Below are positions 18,347 through 27,040 of a DNA stretch of 64,000 nucleotides, in pieces. Numbering within the stretch: position 1 is the first letter of the stretch; each line of letters begins with the position of its first letter. The stretch comes from Myxococcus sp. Lineage in GTDB: Bacteria > Myxococcota > Myxococcia > Myxococcales > Myxococcaceae. Both the position numbers and the translations under genes were made by a program. The notes below the pieces were generated by a model. It did not search any database. It saw only the letters and a program-made list of their open reading frames with translations, and was not told the origin of the DNA. The stretch covers positions 62,001-126,000 of the forward strand of contig JACSRE010000437.1 of NCBI GenBank assembly GCA_014879945.1, in the 5' to 3' direction.

Positions 18347-18835
18347 ATGCGGTGCCCCTTCTGCGCCACCCAGGACACCCGGGTGATGGACAGCCGAGAC
18401 GCCAGCGAGGGCGCCGTCATTCGCCGCCGGCGTGAGTGTGAGAGCTGTCGCCGCCGCTTCACCACCTACGAGCGCGTCGAGGAGCTCAACCCGCTGGTGG
18501 TGAAGAAGGACGGCCGCCGCGAGGGGTTCGATCGCGACAAGCTGATCCTCGGGCTGAAGAAGGCGTGCGAGAAGCGGCCGGTGTCGGTCGATCAGCTCGA
18601 GGCCTTCGTGACCGACCTCGAGCGCAAGCTGCAGGAGCTGGGCGAGAAGGAGGTCACCTCGACGACGCTGGGCGAGCTGATCATGGAGCGGCTCCCGAGC
18701 CTCGACGAGGTCGCCTACGTGCGCTTCGCCTCGGTGTACCGGAGCTTCCGCGACATCTCGGAGTTCATGGACGAGCTCAAAGAGATCCTCCAGTCGCGCG
18801 CCGCCGCGCCGCCACGCCCCCCGAGGAAGGGGTAG
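18347..18835 (+). CDS. nrdR: transcriptional repressor NrdR
   Basis: Nucleotide-sensing repressor of ribonucleotide reductase genes. The 162-residue product has the N-terminal zinc ribbon (Cys3, Cys6, Cys31, Cys34: MRCPFC and CESCRRRF) followed by an ATP-cone domain ([20 protein letters not shown]). The C-terminal tail is short and basic. It lies between glyA and ribD with gaps of 7 and 6 bp, a conserved arrangement and probably one transcript. No NrdR box was seen in the window, so its targets lie elsewhere. Confidence 0.95.
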   Translation: MRCPFCATQDTRVMDSRDASEGAVIRRRRECESCRRRFTTYERVEELNPLVVKKDGRREGFDRDKLILGLKKACEKRPVSVDQLEAFVTDLERKLQELGEKEVTSTTLGELIMERLPSLDEVAYVRFASVYRSFRDISEFMDELKEILQSRAAAPPRPPRKG

Positions 18836-18841
18836 CGCCCG

Positions 18842-19942
18842 GTGAGCCGCGCGCCCAACGACGAGCGCTTCATGCGCCTGGCCCTCGACGAAGCCCGCAA
18901 GGGCCTCGGGCGCACCCACCCGAACCCCGCCGTCGGCGCGGTGATCGTCAAGGCGGGCAGGGTGATCGCCACCGGGTACCACGCGCGCGCCGGCACCGCG
19001 CACGCAGAGGCCAACGCGCTGCTCCTCGCGGGGAAGCGGGCGAAGGGTGCCACCATCTACTCCACCCTCGAGCCCTGCGATCACTTCGGCCGAACGCCGC
19101 CGTGCACCCAGGCGATCCTCGAGGCTGGCATCTCGCGCGTGGTCTACGGCTCGGCAGACCCGAACCCGCTGGTGGACGGCAAGGGCGTCAAGCGGCTGCG
19201 CCGCGCGGGGGTCCAGGTGCTGGGCGGGCTCTTGCGCGCCGAGTGTGATGCCCTCAACGAGCCCTTCTTCAAGGTGATGCGCACCGGCCTGCCCTTCGTC
19301 ACGGTCAAGGCGGCGATGACGCTCGACGGGAAGATCGCCACCCGCCTCGGGGCCTCGAAGTGGATCACCTCGGCCGCCTCGCGGCGCAAGGCACACGAGC
19401 TGCGCGACCGCGTCGACGCCATCGTGGTGGGCGCGGGCACGGTGGCGGCAGACGACCCCCAGCTGACGACGCGCCTGCGGTCGGGCCGCGACGCCATGCG
19501 GGTGGTGATCGATCCGTCGCTGCGCACCAAGCCGACCGCGAAGGTGTACGCGCCCGGTGGCGCCCCGACGGTGGTGGTGACGTCGAAGCCCGAAGACTCG
19601 TACCGCGCGCGGGCGTTCACCAAGCGCGGCGTGCGGGTGCTGACGGTGCCCGAAAGACGCGGCGCGCTCGACCTCGACGCGGCGCTGCGCGCGCTGACGA
19701 AGCAAGGCGTGCTCCACGCGCTGGTCGAGGGTGGCGCGGCGACGACGAGCGCGTTCTTGCGGGCGGGGCTCGTCGACGAGGTGGTGCTCTTCATCGCCCC
19801 CACGTTGTTCGGCGCCGAGGGGCTGACCTGGTCGGGCTCGCTGCCAGTGCTGACCCCGGTGGACGGCTTCAAGGCGCGCGTGCTGTCGGTCGAGCGCGTC
19901 GGCGTTGACCTGCTGCTGCGCGCCCGCCTCGAGCGCCGGTAG
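18842..19942 (+). CDS. ribD: bifunctional riboflavin deaminase/reductase RibD
   Basis: Second and third steps of riboflavin synthesis. The N-terminal deaminase (about residues 5-145) has the zinc site HAEANALL and PCDHFGRTPPC. The C-terminal reductase (about 150-366) starts FVTVKAAMTLDGKIA and has VVGAGTVAADDPQLTTR and the late ALVEGGAATTSAFL segment. The start is GTG at 18842, 6 bp after nrdR. The usual ribE/ribAB/ribH genes do not follow. A perfect 6-bp hairpin (19947-19952 with 19956-19961) lies just after the stop, and 19962-20158 shows nothing else recognisable. Confidence 0.95.
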   Translation: MSRAPNDERFMRLALDEARKGLGRTHPNPAVGAVIVKAGRVIATGYHARAGTAHAEANALLLAGKRAKGATIYSTLEPCDHFGRTPPCTQAILEAGISRVVYGSADPNPLVDGKGVKRLRRAGVQVLGGLLRAECDALNEPFFKVMRTGLPFVTVKAAMTLDGKIATRLGASKWITSAASRRKAHELRDRVDAIVVGAGTVAADDPQLTTRLRSGRDAMRVVIDPSLRTKPTAKVYAPGGAPTVVVTSKPEDSYRARAFTKRGVRVLTVPERRGALDLDAALRALTKQGVLHALVEGGAATTSAFLRAGLVDEVVLFIAPTLFGAEGLTWSGSLPVLTPVDGFKARVLSVERVGVDLLLRARLERR

Positions 19943-20158
19943 CGCGGCCTCGCAGCGAGGCACTCGGAGGAGCCCGGCCGCGGGCGGATCGGTCCCTGCC
20001 GCCCTGGGCCTTCGCACGGGGCGTCCTTGTGCGACGGGCGGCGTCGTGGCCCGAGGCCGCTCGAGCGCTCAGGGGCCGAACGAGGCCGACGTTTGGGCTC
20101 GAACGTTGGGCCAGGTCGCCCGCCGATCGTCCTGGCGCGCGGCGGCACCAGAGCAGGC

Positions 20159-20797
20159 ATGCGACGAAACCTCCTCTTCAGCGTGGCGGCGGTCAGCTCG
20201 GCCCTGTCGGTCCTCTCGGCGTGCGGCCATGCGCCAGGCGGTGACCGGGATGAGCCGCGGGACTGCGAGTGTCTGATCGGGGCCGACGTCCCCTCTGCTG
20301 GCACCGTGACGCTCCGCGCCCGCGCGCTGGGGCCCGACACCGACGAGACGTACTGGAAGGCGGCGGTCAGCTTCGAGCACGGCGGCGCCAGCGGGAGCAT
20401 CGGCCAGACCAACAACGACTGGGACCTGCTCTTCGGCAACAACAAGGGCCGGGAGCCCGTCGATCTCTTCCAGGTGAACATGGTGACCGACGATCGCAGC
20501 TTCATCGTCGATCTCGGCGAGCTCCCGCTGCGCGACGCGCCCGTCACCATCGACCCCTCCACCGTTCCGCCGCAGACCCAGGTGAACCTGGGAGACGTCG
20601 ACCGCGACGACGTGCGGCAGCGCGACTACGCGCCGGTGGTCGAGGGGCACGTGTACTGGGTGCGCACCGCCGACGACGACTCGAGGCTCATCACGCTGGT
20701 CGGCGTTCAGCGGCACGTGCCGGGCAGCTCCGTCACGCTGGCGTGGTTCCGCTCCAGAGTACCTGACCGCTTCGTCTTCGACTGGCCCGCGAAGTAG
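20159..20797 (+). CDS. predicted lipoprotein of unknown function
   Basis: A 212-residue product. A signal peptide ending in the lipobox LSAC (lipidated Cys near residue 22) is followed by an acidic, beta-rich mature domain with two early cysteines (DCECLIG). I recognise no family. The ATG at 20159 gives a standard signal peptide; the open frame extends further upstream but that part is Arg-rich and not protein-like. It is 8 bp upstream of the ArsC-like lipoprotein gene, so the two exported proteins are probably made together. Confidence 0.65.
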   Translation: MRRNLLFSVAAVSSALSVLSACGHAPGGDRDEPRDCECLIGADVPSAGTVTLRARALGPDTDETYWKAAVSFEHGGASGSIGQTNNDWDLLFGNNKGREPVDLFQVNMVTDDRSFIVDLGELPLRDAPVTIDPSTVPPQTQVNLGDVDRDDVRQRDYAPVVEGHVYWVRTADDDSRLITLVGVQRHVPGSSVTLAWFRSRVPDRFVFDWPAK

Positions 20798-20805
20798 GGG
20801 GTAGG

Positions 20806-21495
20806 GTGCGACGGGTGAAACGCCTCGCGCTCCTCTGTCTCACCCTCGCCGGATGCCGAACCATGCCCACCGCCCTGCCCACGCCCAACGCCACGCTCGA
20901 GCAGCGCTTCGCCGCCTGGGAAGCCGCCGGCCCCACCGGCGACGACGCCCACCGGGCGAAGCTCAAGGGCCTCGTCGAGGCCCTCAAGGCGCAGCAGCGC
21001 AGCGGGCTGCCGCTCGATCTGCTCTTCGTCTGCACCCACAACTCCCGCCGCAGCCACATGGCTCAGCTGCTCGGCGCCGTCGCTGCCGCGCGGGCCGGCG
21101 TGCCCGTGCGCACCTTCTCGGGAGGCACCGAGGCCACCGCCTTCAACCCACGCGCCATCGCCGCGCTCTCGCGGGTCGGGTTTCAGATCTCGGGTGAGGG
21201 CGAGAAGAACCCGCGCTACCGCGTCGCGTGGTCGCCCTCGGCGCCTGCCTTCGAGGCCTTCTCGAAGACGATGGACGACGCGGCCAACCCGAAGAAGCAC
21301 TTCGTGGCGGTGATGACGTGCTCCCAGGCCGACGCCGCGTGCCCGCTGGTGGTGGGCGCCAGCCAGCGGGTCGCGGTGCCCTACGAAGACCCCAAGGTGG
21401 CCGACGGAACACCTGAAGAGGCGCAGCGCTACGACGAGCGGGTGGAGCAGATCGGCCGCGATCTCGCGTGGGTCTTCCGTCAGGTGCGCGGCTAA
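20806..21495 (+). CDS. ArsC / low-molecular-weight phosphatase-like lipoprotein
   Basis: A 229-residue product with a type II signal peptide (lipobox LAGC, Cys17) and then a domain of the thioredoxin-linked arsenate reductase/LMW phosphatase superfamily. The P-loop is LLFVCTHNSRRSHMAQLL: nucleophile Cys76, CX5R Arg82. A second motif, MTCSQADAACP, carries Cys172 and Cys179 at the spacing of the ArsC resolving cysteines 82 and 89, followed by YEDPKVADGTPEE, the expected acid-bearing loop. Family members are normally cytoplasmic, so the lipobox is unusual. The GTG at 20806 is chosen for the signal peptide. It overlaps mgtE's end by 4 bp on opposite strands. Substrate unknown. Confidence 0.75.
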   Translation: MRRVKRLALLCLTLAGCRTMPTALPTPNATLEQRFAAWEAAGPTGDDAHRAKLKGLVEALKAQQRSGLPLDLLFVCTHNSRRSHMAQLLGAVAAARAGVPVRTFSGGTEATAFNPRAIAALSRVGFQISGEGEKNPRYRVAWSPSAPAFEAFSKTMDDAANPKKHFVAVMTCSQADAACPLVVGASQRVAVPYEDPKVADGTPEEAQRYDERVEQIGRDLAWVFRQVRG

Positions 21496-23048
21496 GGAGC
21501 CGTCGCGGCGCCCGCGTCGGCCGGGCCCACGGCGAGCTTCGAGGCCCCCGCGTCGAGCGGGCCCGCGATGAACCGCGCCGGCCCTGCGTCGGCCTCGCTC
21601 CTGCCCTCACGGGCGCCCTCGATCGCCGCGGGCTTCGTCGGCCCGGGCGGCGCCAGCAGGGTGGTGCGCAGCAGCACGCTCGCCACGGTGAAGTAGACGA
21701 CGATGCCGGTGACGTCGACGATGGTGGCGACGAAGGGCGCCGAGGCCGCGGCCGGGTCGAAGCCCAGGCGCCGCAGCGCGAACGGCAGCATCGCCCCGAT
21801 GAGGGCGCCGAACAGCACCACCCCCACCAGGCTCGCCGACACCGTCAACCCGACCAGCACGTAGTGCTCTCCGTAGCCGCGACTGAAGACCCCGAGCCGG
21901 AAGAGGTGCTCCCACGCGATCACGCGGCCGAAGCCGATGGTCGCCAGCATCACGCCCAGCATCAGCCCGCTGCGCAGCTCCTTGAGCGCCACCCTCCACC
22001 AGTCGCGCAGCTCGATCTCCCGCAGCGAGAGCGCGCGGATGATGAGCGAGGTGGCCTGGCTGCCCGAGTTGCCGCCAGACGCGATGATCAACGGCAGGAA
22101 GAGCGAGAGCACGTCGGCGCGCAGCAGCTCGTCCTGGAAGAAGCCCATCGCGGTGGCGGTCAGCATGCCGCCGATGAGGAGCACCGCGAGCCAGCCGCCG
22201 CGCTTCTTGAGCATCTCGAGCGCGCTGATCTCCATGTACGGCGCCTCGAGGGCCTCCATGCCGCCGAGCTTCTGGATGTCCTCGGTCGCCTGCTCTTCCT
22301 GCACGTCGAGCACGTCGTCGGCGGTGATGATGCCCAGCAGCGCGCCCTTGGTGTCGGTCACCGGCAGCGCGACGCGGTCGTACTTCTCGAACGTCGCGAC
22401 GATCTCGTCCTTCGAGGCCGTCGCGGGAATCGAGACCAGCGCCCGCGTCGGGAGCTCTCCCACGCGCGCCTGCGGTGGGGCGAGCACCAGCTCGGCCAGC
22501 CGCAGATCGGCCAGCAGCAGGTTCCGCTCGTCCACCAGGTACATCACGCTCAGGGTCTCGCGGCCCTTGCCGTGCTCGCGCAGGTAGGCGAGGCCCTCGG
22601 CCGCCGTCATCGAGGGGCGCAGCGCCAGGTACTCGGGCGTCATGTAGCGCCCGGCGGTGCCCTCGGCGTAGCCCAGCAGCTGACGGGCGACCTTCAGCTC
22701 CTCGGGCGTCAGCGTCTCGAGCGCGCGGCGGGTGACCTCGGCCGGCAGCTCCTCGAAGAGGCGCGTGCGGTCGTCAGGCGCCATCTCGTTGAGCACGTTC
22801 TCGAGCTGCTCACTGCCCAGCGTCTGAATCAGCTCGGTCTGCTGGTCGAGCGGCAGGTACTCGAACGCCACGCCCGACGCCTCACGCGGGAGGATGCGGA
22901 AGATCACCCCCGAGTCTTCGGGCGGCAGATCGTGCAGCACCTCGGCGATGTCGGCGGGGTCGAGGTCTTCGAAGGCGATCCGGAGCGACTCCCAGTCCTT
23001 CTTCGCGATCAGCTCTTCGTAGTCGGCCTTGAGCAGATAACCGAGCAT
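21492..23048 (-). CDS. mgtE: MgtE-family magnesium transporter
   Basis: A Mg2+ channel/transporter of the inner membrane; 518 residues from the ATG at 23048. The N-terminal alpha-superhelical domain (LRIAFEDLDPADIAEVLHDLPPED) is followed by paired CBS domains (VPAT-type segment RALVSIPATASKDEIV, then LLGIITADDVLDV). The membrane domain has about five helices and the pore motif ASGGNSGSQATSLIIRAL. After the last helix there is an unusual Ala/Gly/Asp-rich tail of about 50 residues, probably disordered. A longer start 25 codons upstream is possible. It is downstream of trxA on the same strand (109 bp). Confidence 0.93.
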   Translation of the reverse strand: MLGYLLKADYEELIAKKDWESLRIAFEDLDPADIAEVLHDLPPEDSGVIFRILPREASGVAFEYLPLDQQTELIQTLGSEQLENVLNEMAPDDRTRLFEELPAEVTRRALETLTPEELKVARQLLGYAEGTAGRYMTPEYLALRPSMTAAEGLAYLREHGKGRETLSVMYLVDERNLLLADLRLAELVLAPPQARVGELPTRALVSIPATASKDEIVATFEKYDRVALPVTDTKGALLGIITADDVLDVQEEQATEDIQKLGGMEALEAPYMEISALEMLKKRGGWLAVLLIGGMLTATAMGFFQDELLRADVLSLFLPLIIASGGNSGSQATSLIIRALSLREIELRDWWRVALKELRSGLMLGVMLATIGFGRVIAWEHLFRLGVFSRGYGEHYVLVGLTVSASLVGVVLFGALIGAMLPFALRRLGFDPAAASAPFVATIVDVTGIVVYFTVASVLLRTTLLAPPGPTKPAAIEGAREGRSEADAGPARFIAGPLDAGASKLAVGPADAGAATAP

Positions 23049-23157
23049 GAGGCTCCCGAGGGGCGCTCCCAGAGGCCCGAAAGGGAGCGGGCGCCTTGTG
23101 CATCCGACCCGCGCCGTTCGCAAGCGCAGGCCGGCGCACCGGTGACGATTTGGCGGC

Positions 23158-23484
23158 CTACAGCTGCTTCTTGATGGCCTCTTCCAGCTTGGCCTTGGGC
23201 ATCGCGCCGACCAGCTGCTCGACGACCTTGCCGCCCTTGAAGAGCAGGAGCGTCGGGATGGAGCGAATGCCGAACTGCTGGGCGACCTGCTGGCTCTCGT
23301 CCACGTCGACCTTGGCGATCTTCACCTTGCCCTTGTACTGGGTCGCCAGCTCCTCGAGCGCCGGCGCGATGGCGCGGCAGGGGGCGCACCAGGTCGCCCA
23401 GAAATCGACCAGCACTGGAACGCTGGAATCGAGCACTTCGGCCTTGAACGATGCATCTTGAACGGCGACGGTGTCTTTGCTCAC
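23158..23484 (-). CDS. trxA: thioredoxin
   Basis: A 108-residue cytoplasmic disulfide reductase with the classical active site WCAPC: Cys33 and Cys36 in [16 protein letters not shown]. The cis-Pro loop [15 protein letters not shown] and the Gly-rich end LVGAMPK are present. The start is a GTG at 23484, chosen because it gives the exact normal N-terminus; the frame is open far upstream but that is antisense to the hemD-like gene. The gap to the divergent gene at 23578 is 93 bp. Confidence 0.95.
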   Translation of the reverse strand: MSKDTVAVQDASFKAEVLDSSVPVLVDFWATWCAPCRAIAPALEELATQYKGKVKIAKVDVDESQQVAQQFGIRSIPTLLLFKGGKVVEQLVGAMPKAKLEEAIKKQL

Positions 23485-23577
23485 TGAGTTGACCCTTCCC
23501 CCGGGTGGGGCTTTGGTTGGACGTTCAGGCGTGTGTAATACGCAACTTCTGTTCTTGCAGGCTACGGAGTCGTCTTC

Positions 23578-23955
23578 GTGAAGCTCTTTCTGCCCCAAAC
23601 AGCCCTGGAAGAATGGTCGATGGCCGAGAAGGCCGACCTTCAAGACGGCAAGCTCGTCGTGAAAGAGGGCGGCGCGTCGACCCACCCCGCCACGCCCGCG
23701 GCCCACTTCGTCAAGGTCGTGTCGGGCGAAGACACCAACGGGCTGGTCGGGCGGGTGAAGACCATCGAGCAGATCGTCGCGCTCGGCGGCGAGCACCTGG
23801 CCGACTCGGTGATCATGGGCGACACCGCGTACGAGGTCGCCGAGGGGTACCTCACCGAGGTGCAGGCGCCCGCGCCCGCGAAGGCCGACCCGAAGAAGAA
23901 GACCGCGAACCCCGAAGCCGATCTGTTGGCCGCGTTCATCCTCGACAAGCTGTAG
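23578..23955 (+). CDS. hypothetical cytoplasmic protein
   Basis: A 125-residue product from a GTG at 23578. It begins [21 protein letters not shown] and has a compact middle domain ([18 protein letters not shown], then [20 protein letters not shown]). An Ala/Pro/Lys linker leads to a short C-terminal helix ([12 protein letters not shown]). There is no signal peptide, membrane helix or recognised motif. It lies 9 bp upstream of the hemD-like gene and is probably co-transcribed with it. Codon use looks normal and the frame is well conserved in character, so I believe it is a real gene of unknown role. Confidence 0.6.
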   Translation: MKLFLPQTALEEWSMAEKADLQDGKLVVKEGGASTHPATPAAHFVKVVSGEDTNGLVGRVKTIEQIVALGGEHLADSVIMGDTAYEVAEGYLTEVQAPAPAKADPKKKTANPEADLLAAFILDKL

Positions 23956-23964
23956 ACGCTGCCG

Positions 23965-24690
23965 ATGTCGACCGTCCTGCTGCTGCGAGAGCCCTCTGAG
24001 GTGCGGGATCTGACCTGGCTCCTCGAGGAGGAGGGCGCGGCGGTGCTGCACTGGCCGTTGCTGTCGGTGTCGCTGCTGGCGTCGAGCCCGGCGACGCAGG
24101 CCCTCGGCGAGCAGCTGGGCCGCTTCACCTGGGTGATCCCCGAGTCGCCCACCGCGGTGCGGGTGTTGGCCGAGCTGGTGCGGGCGACCGGCGCCTCGAC
24201 GCCTGCGCACCGGGCCGCGTTCCTCGCGCCCAGCCTCGACACCGTGCGCGCCCTGGGGCGGCACGGCTGGGAGGCGCGCCACGTGCTGCCGGATCGCGAA
24301 GAGGGCCGGCTCGAGACCCTCTCGTCGTTGCTGCATGAGGACGACGAGGTGCTGTGGGTCGGCGGGCCCCGCGAGGCCCAGTGGCGCCAGTGGCTCGGCG
24401 CCGTGCCAGGGCGCGCCACCCTGGTGAAGCTGTACGACGAGGTCGCCGTGCCGCAGGTGCCGGCGCTGCCGCCCGGGAGCGTGGTGGTGGTGCACTCGCC
24501 GTCAGCCGCCGAGGCGTTCGCGGCCTCGACCGAGCCCGAGTTCCGCGCGCTCCATCGGGTGGTGGCCAGCGGCCCGTCGACCACGTCGGCCCTGCAGGAG
24601 CTGGGCGTGCCCGTGGTGGCGGTCGCCGCGCGGCCCACCACCGAGGCGCTCTTCGACGCGGCTCGACACGCCCTCGCCAGCCCCAACTGA
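23965..24690 (+). CDS. hemD: uroporphyrinogen-III synthase family protein
   Basis: A 241-residue single-domain HemD-like protein (tetrapyrrole ring closure; cytoplasm). It has the weakly conserved family layout: an N-terminal [34 protein letters not shown] in the hinge region (the SPTAVR segment is a hallmark), then [11 protein letters not shown] and [16 protein letters not shown], ending with PTTEALFDA. HemD diverges strongly, so assignment rests on these patterns. No hemA/hemC neighbours are present, which is a reason for caution. Confidence 0.75.
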   Translation: MSTVLLLREPSEVRDLTWLLEEEGAAVLHWPLLSVSLLASSPATQALGEQLGRFTWVIPESPTAVRVLAELVRATGASTPAHRAAFLAPSLDTVRALGRHGWEARHVLPDREEGRLETLSSLLHEDDEVLWVGGPREAQWRQWLGAVPGRATLVKLYDEVAVPQVPALPPGSVVVVHSPSAAEAFAASTEPEFRALHRVVASGPSTTSALQELGVPVVAVAARPTTEALFDAARHALASPN

Positions 24691-24758
24691 CTGACGGCAC
24701 GCCCCAGGCCGAAGCGGGGTACGCTCGCCCGCAGGGCCACTCGAGGAGGCTGTACCCG

Positions 24759-25277
24759 ATGACCAGGAGATTCCTTGCGCTGCTGGCGCTGGCGCCGTTC
24801 GCGGCGCTGGCCACCAGCCTCATTCCCCACACCGTGCCGCAGCGCGCGCTGGCCTCTGATCGGGTCGCGCTCGTCGAGGTCATCGAGCGCCAGACGGTGG
24901 CCGAGCCCGGAGCGCCACGCCGAATCAAGACGCACACCCAGCTGTTGGTGCGAGAGAACGTGCGCGGCACCGGCCCCTCGAGCGTGACGCTGGTGCAGCT
25001 GGGCGGCACCCTGGGCCAGCAGGCCTTCATCGTTCCCGGCGACGCCGAGTTCGTGGTGGGTGAGCGCGCGCTGGTGTTCCTGCACTGCCCCGCGCCCGAG
25101 CGCTGCTACCTGGTGGCCATGGGCGAGGGGAAGCTGCCCATCGTCGACGGTGACGCCGTGGTGGTGCACGACATGGTGACGGGGGAGTTCGCCCGGCGCC
25201 CGCTCAAGGCGCTCATCGCCGAGCTGCGCGCGTTGCCTCCGGGCAAGGTGAAGGGCCCGGCGGGAGGCGCGCGATGA
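24759..25277 (+). CDS. exported protein of unknown function
   Basis: A 172-residue product with a Sec signal peptide (RRFLALLALAPFAALA, cut near residue 17). A beta-rich domain follows (LVEVIERQTVAEPG, RTKTH-type segment, VTLVQLGGTLG) with a Cys pair (FLHCPAPERCYLVAMGEGKLP). It resembles small periplasmic domains often found beside myxobacterial secreted proteases, but I name no family. Its end overlaps the following protease gene by 4 bp (ATGA), so the two are translationally coupled and it may be that protease's partner, chaperone or inhibitor. Confidence 0.6.
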   Translation: MTRRFLALLALAPFAALATSLIPHTVPQRALASDRVALVEVIERQTVAEPGAPRRIKTHTQLLVRENVRGTGPSSVTLVQLGGTLGQQAFIVPGDAEFVVGERALVFLHCPAPERCYLVAMGEGKLPIVDGDAVVVHDMVTGEFARRPLKALIAELRALPPGKVKGPAGGAR

Positions 25278-27040
25278 CGCGCCTGCACGTGCTCCTGGCG
25301 CTGGCGACGCTCGGCGTGGCCTCGACCGCCGCCGCGCAGGACCCGAAGTACCTGCCGTTCCGCATGGTCTCGACGGCGCAGAACCCCTTCCCGTACTACA
25401 TCGACAACCGCGCGCCGGCCCCGGGAGGCTTCTCGATCGCCGCCGCTCGCCCCGCCATCGAGGCCGGGTGGGATCAGTGGAACAACACCCAGTGCGCCAT
25501 GCCCAAGGCGCAGAGCCAGGGCTTCACCGGCGCCGGGGTGCCCAACCCGGCCGATCGCTACGACACCTTCAGCGTCACGCCGGTGTGGGTGACCAACGCG
25601 GGAGATCCCGACGCGCGGGAGCTGCTCAACAACGGCTTCACCGTCGCCATCGCGGTGCCCCAGGCCTTCGGCGGCGTGCTGCAGACCTGCGACATCTTCC
25701 TCAATGGCCTGGGCACCACGTTCACCTACAGCACCGCCACGCCCACGCCCGCCAACGACATCGACATTCAGTCGGTGATCACCCACGAGGCCGGCCACTG
25801 CCTGGGGCTCGACCACTTCGGCCTCGGGCTGATGCAGCAGGCCATCTACAAGGGGGAGCAGAAGCGGCTCCTCACCCAGCTCGACGTGCGCGGCATCTGC
25901 GAGCGCAACCCGGCCTTCGGCCAGGCGGGGGCGCAGTGCACGGCCGACGGCGGCTGCGACGTGAACCTCAAGTGCGTCACCCGCACCGGCAACGTGGGGC
26001 CGACGCGCTACTGCGCCAACTCGTGCGTGCCGAACACCACGCCCTGCGCGCTCCCGATGGACTGCCAGCCCTCGACCGCCTTTCCGACGTCGATGAACGC
26101 CTGCCAGTACCCCAACGCGGGCGTCACCCAGATCGGCAAGACGTGCGCAAGCTCGCCGGAGTGCGGCTCCGCGGTGGGCAACTGCCTCTTGCCGTCCACG
26201 GCTCCGACGGGCACGCGGCTCTGGGAGGGCGGCTACTGCACCCAGGGCTGTGAGGTGGGCCAGCCGGCGTGCCCGGCGAACTCGGTCTGTCTCCCCACCG
26301 CGCAGAACACCCGCCTCTGCATCGCCAGCTGCCGCGTGGGGCTCGCCGACTGCCGCGCGGGGTACACCTGCGACACGCTGAGCCCCACCTCGGGCAACGC
26401 GGGCATCTGCATTCCCAACTGTCGCGTCGAGGCCGACTGCATCGACCCCGTCATCAACGGGCAGGTCGTCGACTTCGACTGCCGCCAGTGTGACGGGCGC
26501 TGCGTGCCCAAGCAGACGCCGGGCGTCGGCATCGGCACCGTCTGCAACGAAGACGGCCAGTGCGGCTTCGGGCAGGTGTGTCGGCAGGCCGATCGCCGCT
26601 TCGCCGCCAGGCAGTGCACGCAGAGCTGCGCGCGGGGGTGCAGCACCTGCCCGGCCGGCGCCGCGTGCGTGCCCGACGATCGGGGCGAGCTCTTCTGCCT
26701 CAAGACGTGCTCGGGCCCCCGCAGCTGCGGCTCGGGGCTGCGCTGCGCCGACTACCCCGGCGTGAAGGCCTGCATCCCCGCCTGCCAGGGCGACATGGAC
26801 TGTCCGGTGGGCCAGGCCTGCCTCGACCAGGAGTGCGTGCTGCCGGTCGACCCCAACGACGCCGGGTGCGGCACCTTCTGCAACGTGCCCGACGCCGGGC
26901 GCCCCTTCATCCCCCGGCCCGACGCGGGCGTGACGACGGGCGGCGGAAACGCCGGGTGCGCTTGTTCGACGCCGAGCGCGTTCAGCCCCATGCTGGCGCT
27001 CGCCGCCCTCGGTCTGGTGGCGAGGAGACGCCGACGGTGA
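25274..27040 (+). CDS. secreted matrixin-like metalloprotease with MYXO-CTERM tail
   Basis: A 588-residue product. A Sec signal peptide (about 1-22, ending AAAQ) is followed by a zincin domain with the metzincin zinc site HEAGHCLGLDH (His171, Glu172, His175, His181). From about residue 215 on there is a long Cys-rich region of short EGF/disulfide-repeat-like modules, then a Pro/Asp linker. The end is a MYXO-CTERM signal: CACS, a hydrophobic helix (MLALAALGLVA) and an Arg cluster. Such tails are cleaved and the protein is retained at the cell surface or released. It overlaps the upstream gene by 4 bp and the downstream ATPase gene by 4 bp. Substrate unknown. Confidence 0.85.
   Translation: MTRLHVLLALATLGVASTAAAQDPKYLPFRMVSTAQNPFPYYIDNRAPAPGGFSIAAARPAIEAGWDQWNNTQCAMPKAQSQGFTGAGVPNPADRYDTFSVTPVWVTNAGDPDARELLNNGFTVAIAVPQAFGGVLQTCDIFLNGLGTTFTYSTATPTPANDIDIQSVITHEAGHCLGLDHFGLGLMQQAIYKGEQKRLLTQLDVRGICERNPAFGQAGAQCTADGGCDVNLKCVTRTGNVGPTRYCANSCVPNTTPCALPMDCQPSTAFPTSMNACQYPNAGVTQIGKTCASSPECGSAVGNCLLPSTAPTGTRLWEGGYCTQGCEVGQPACPANSVCLPTAQNTRLCIASCRVGLADCRAGYTCDTLSPTSGNAGICIPNCRVEADCIDPVINGQVVDFDCRQCDGRCVPKQTPGVGIGTVCNEDGQCGFGQVCRQADRRFAARQCTQSCARGCSTCPAGAACVPDDRGELFCLKTCSGPRSCGSGLRCADYPGVKACIPACQGDMDCPVGQACLDQECVLPVDPNDAGCGTFCNVPDAGRPFIPRPDAGVTTGGGNAGCACSTPSAFSPMLALAALGLVARRRRR

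Noticed and set aside
15874-18465. 863-codon open frame on the minus strand
   Set aside because: It is antisense to the GGSAA lipoprotein, glyA and nrdR. Its peptide is His/Arg/Gly-rich with no domain; long antisense frames are expected at this GC content.
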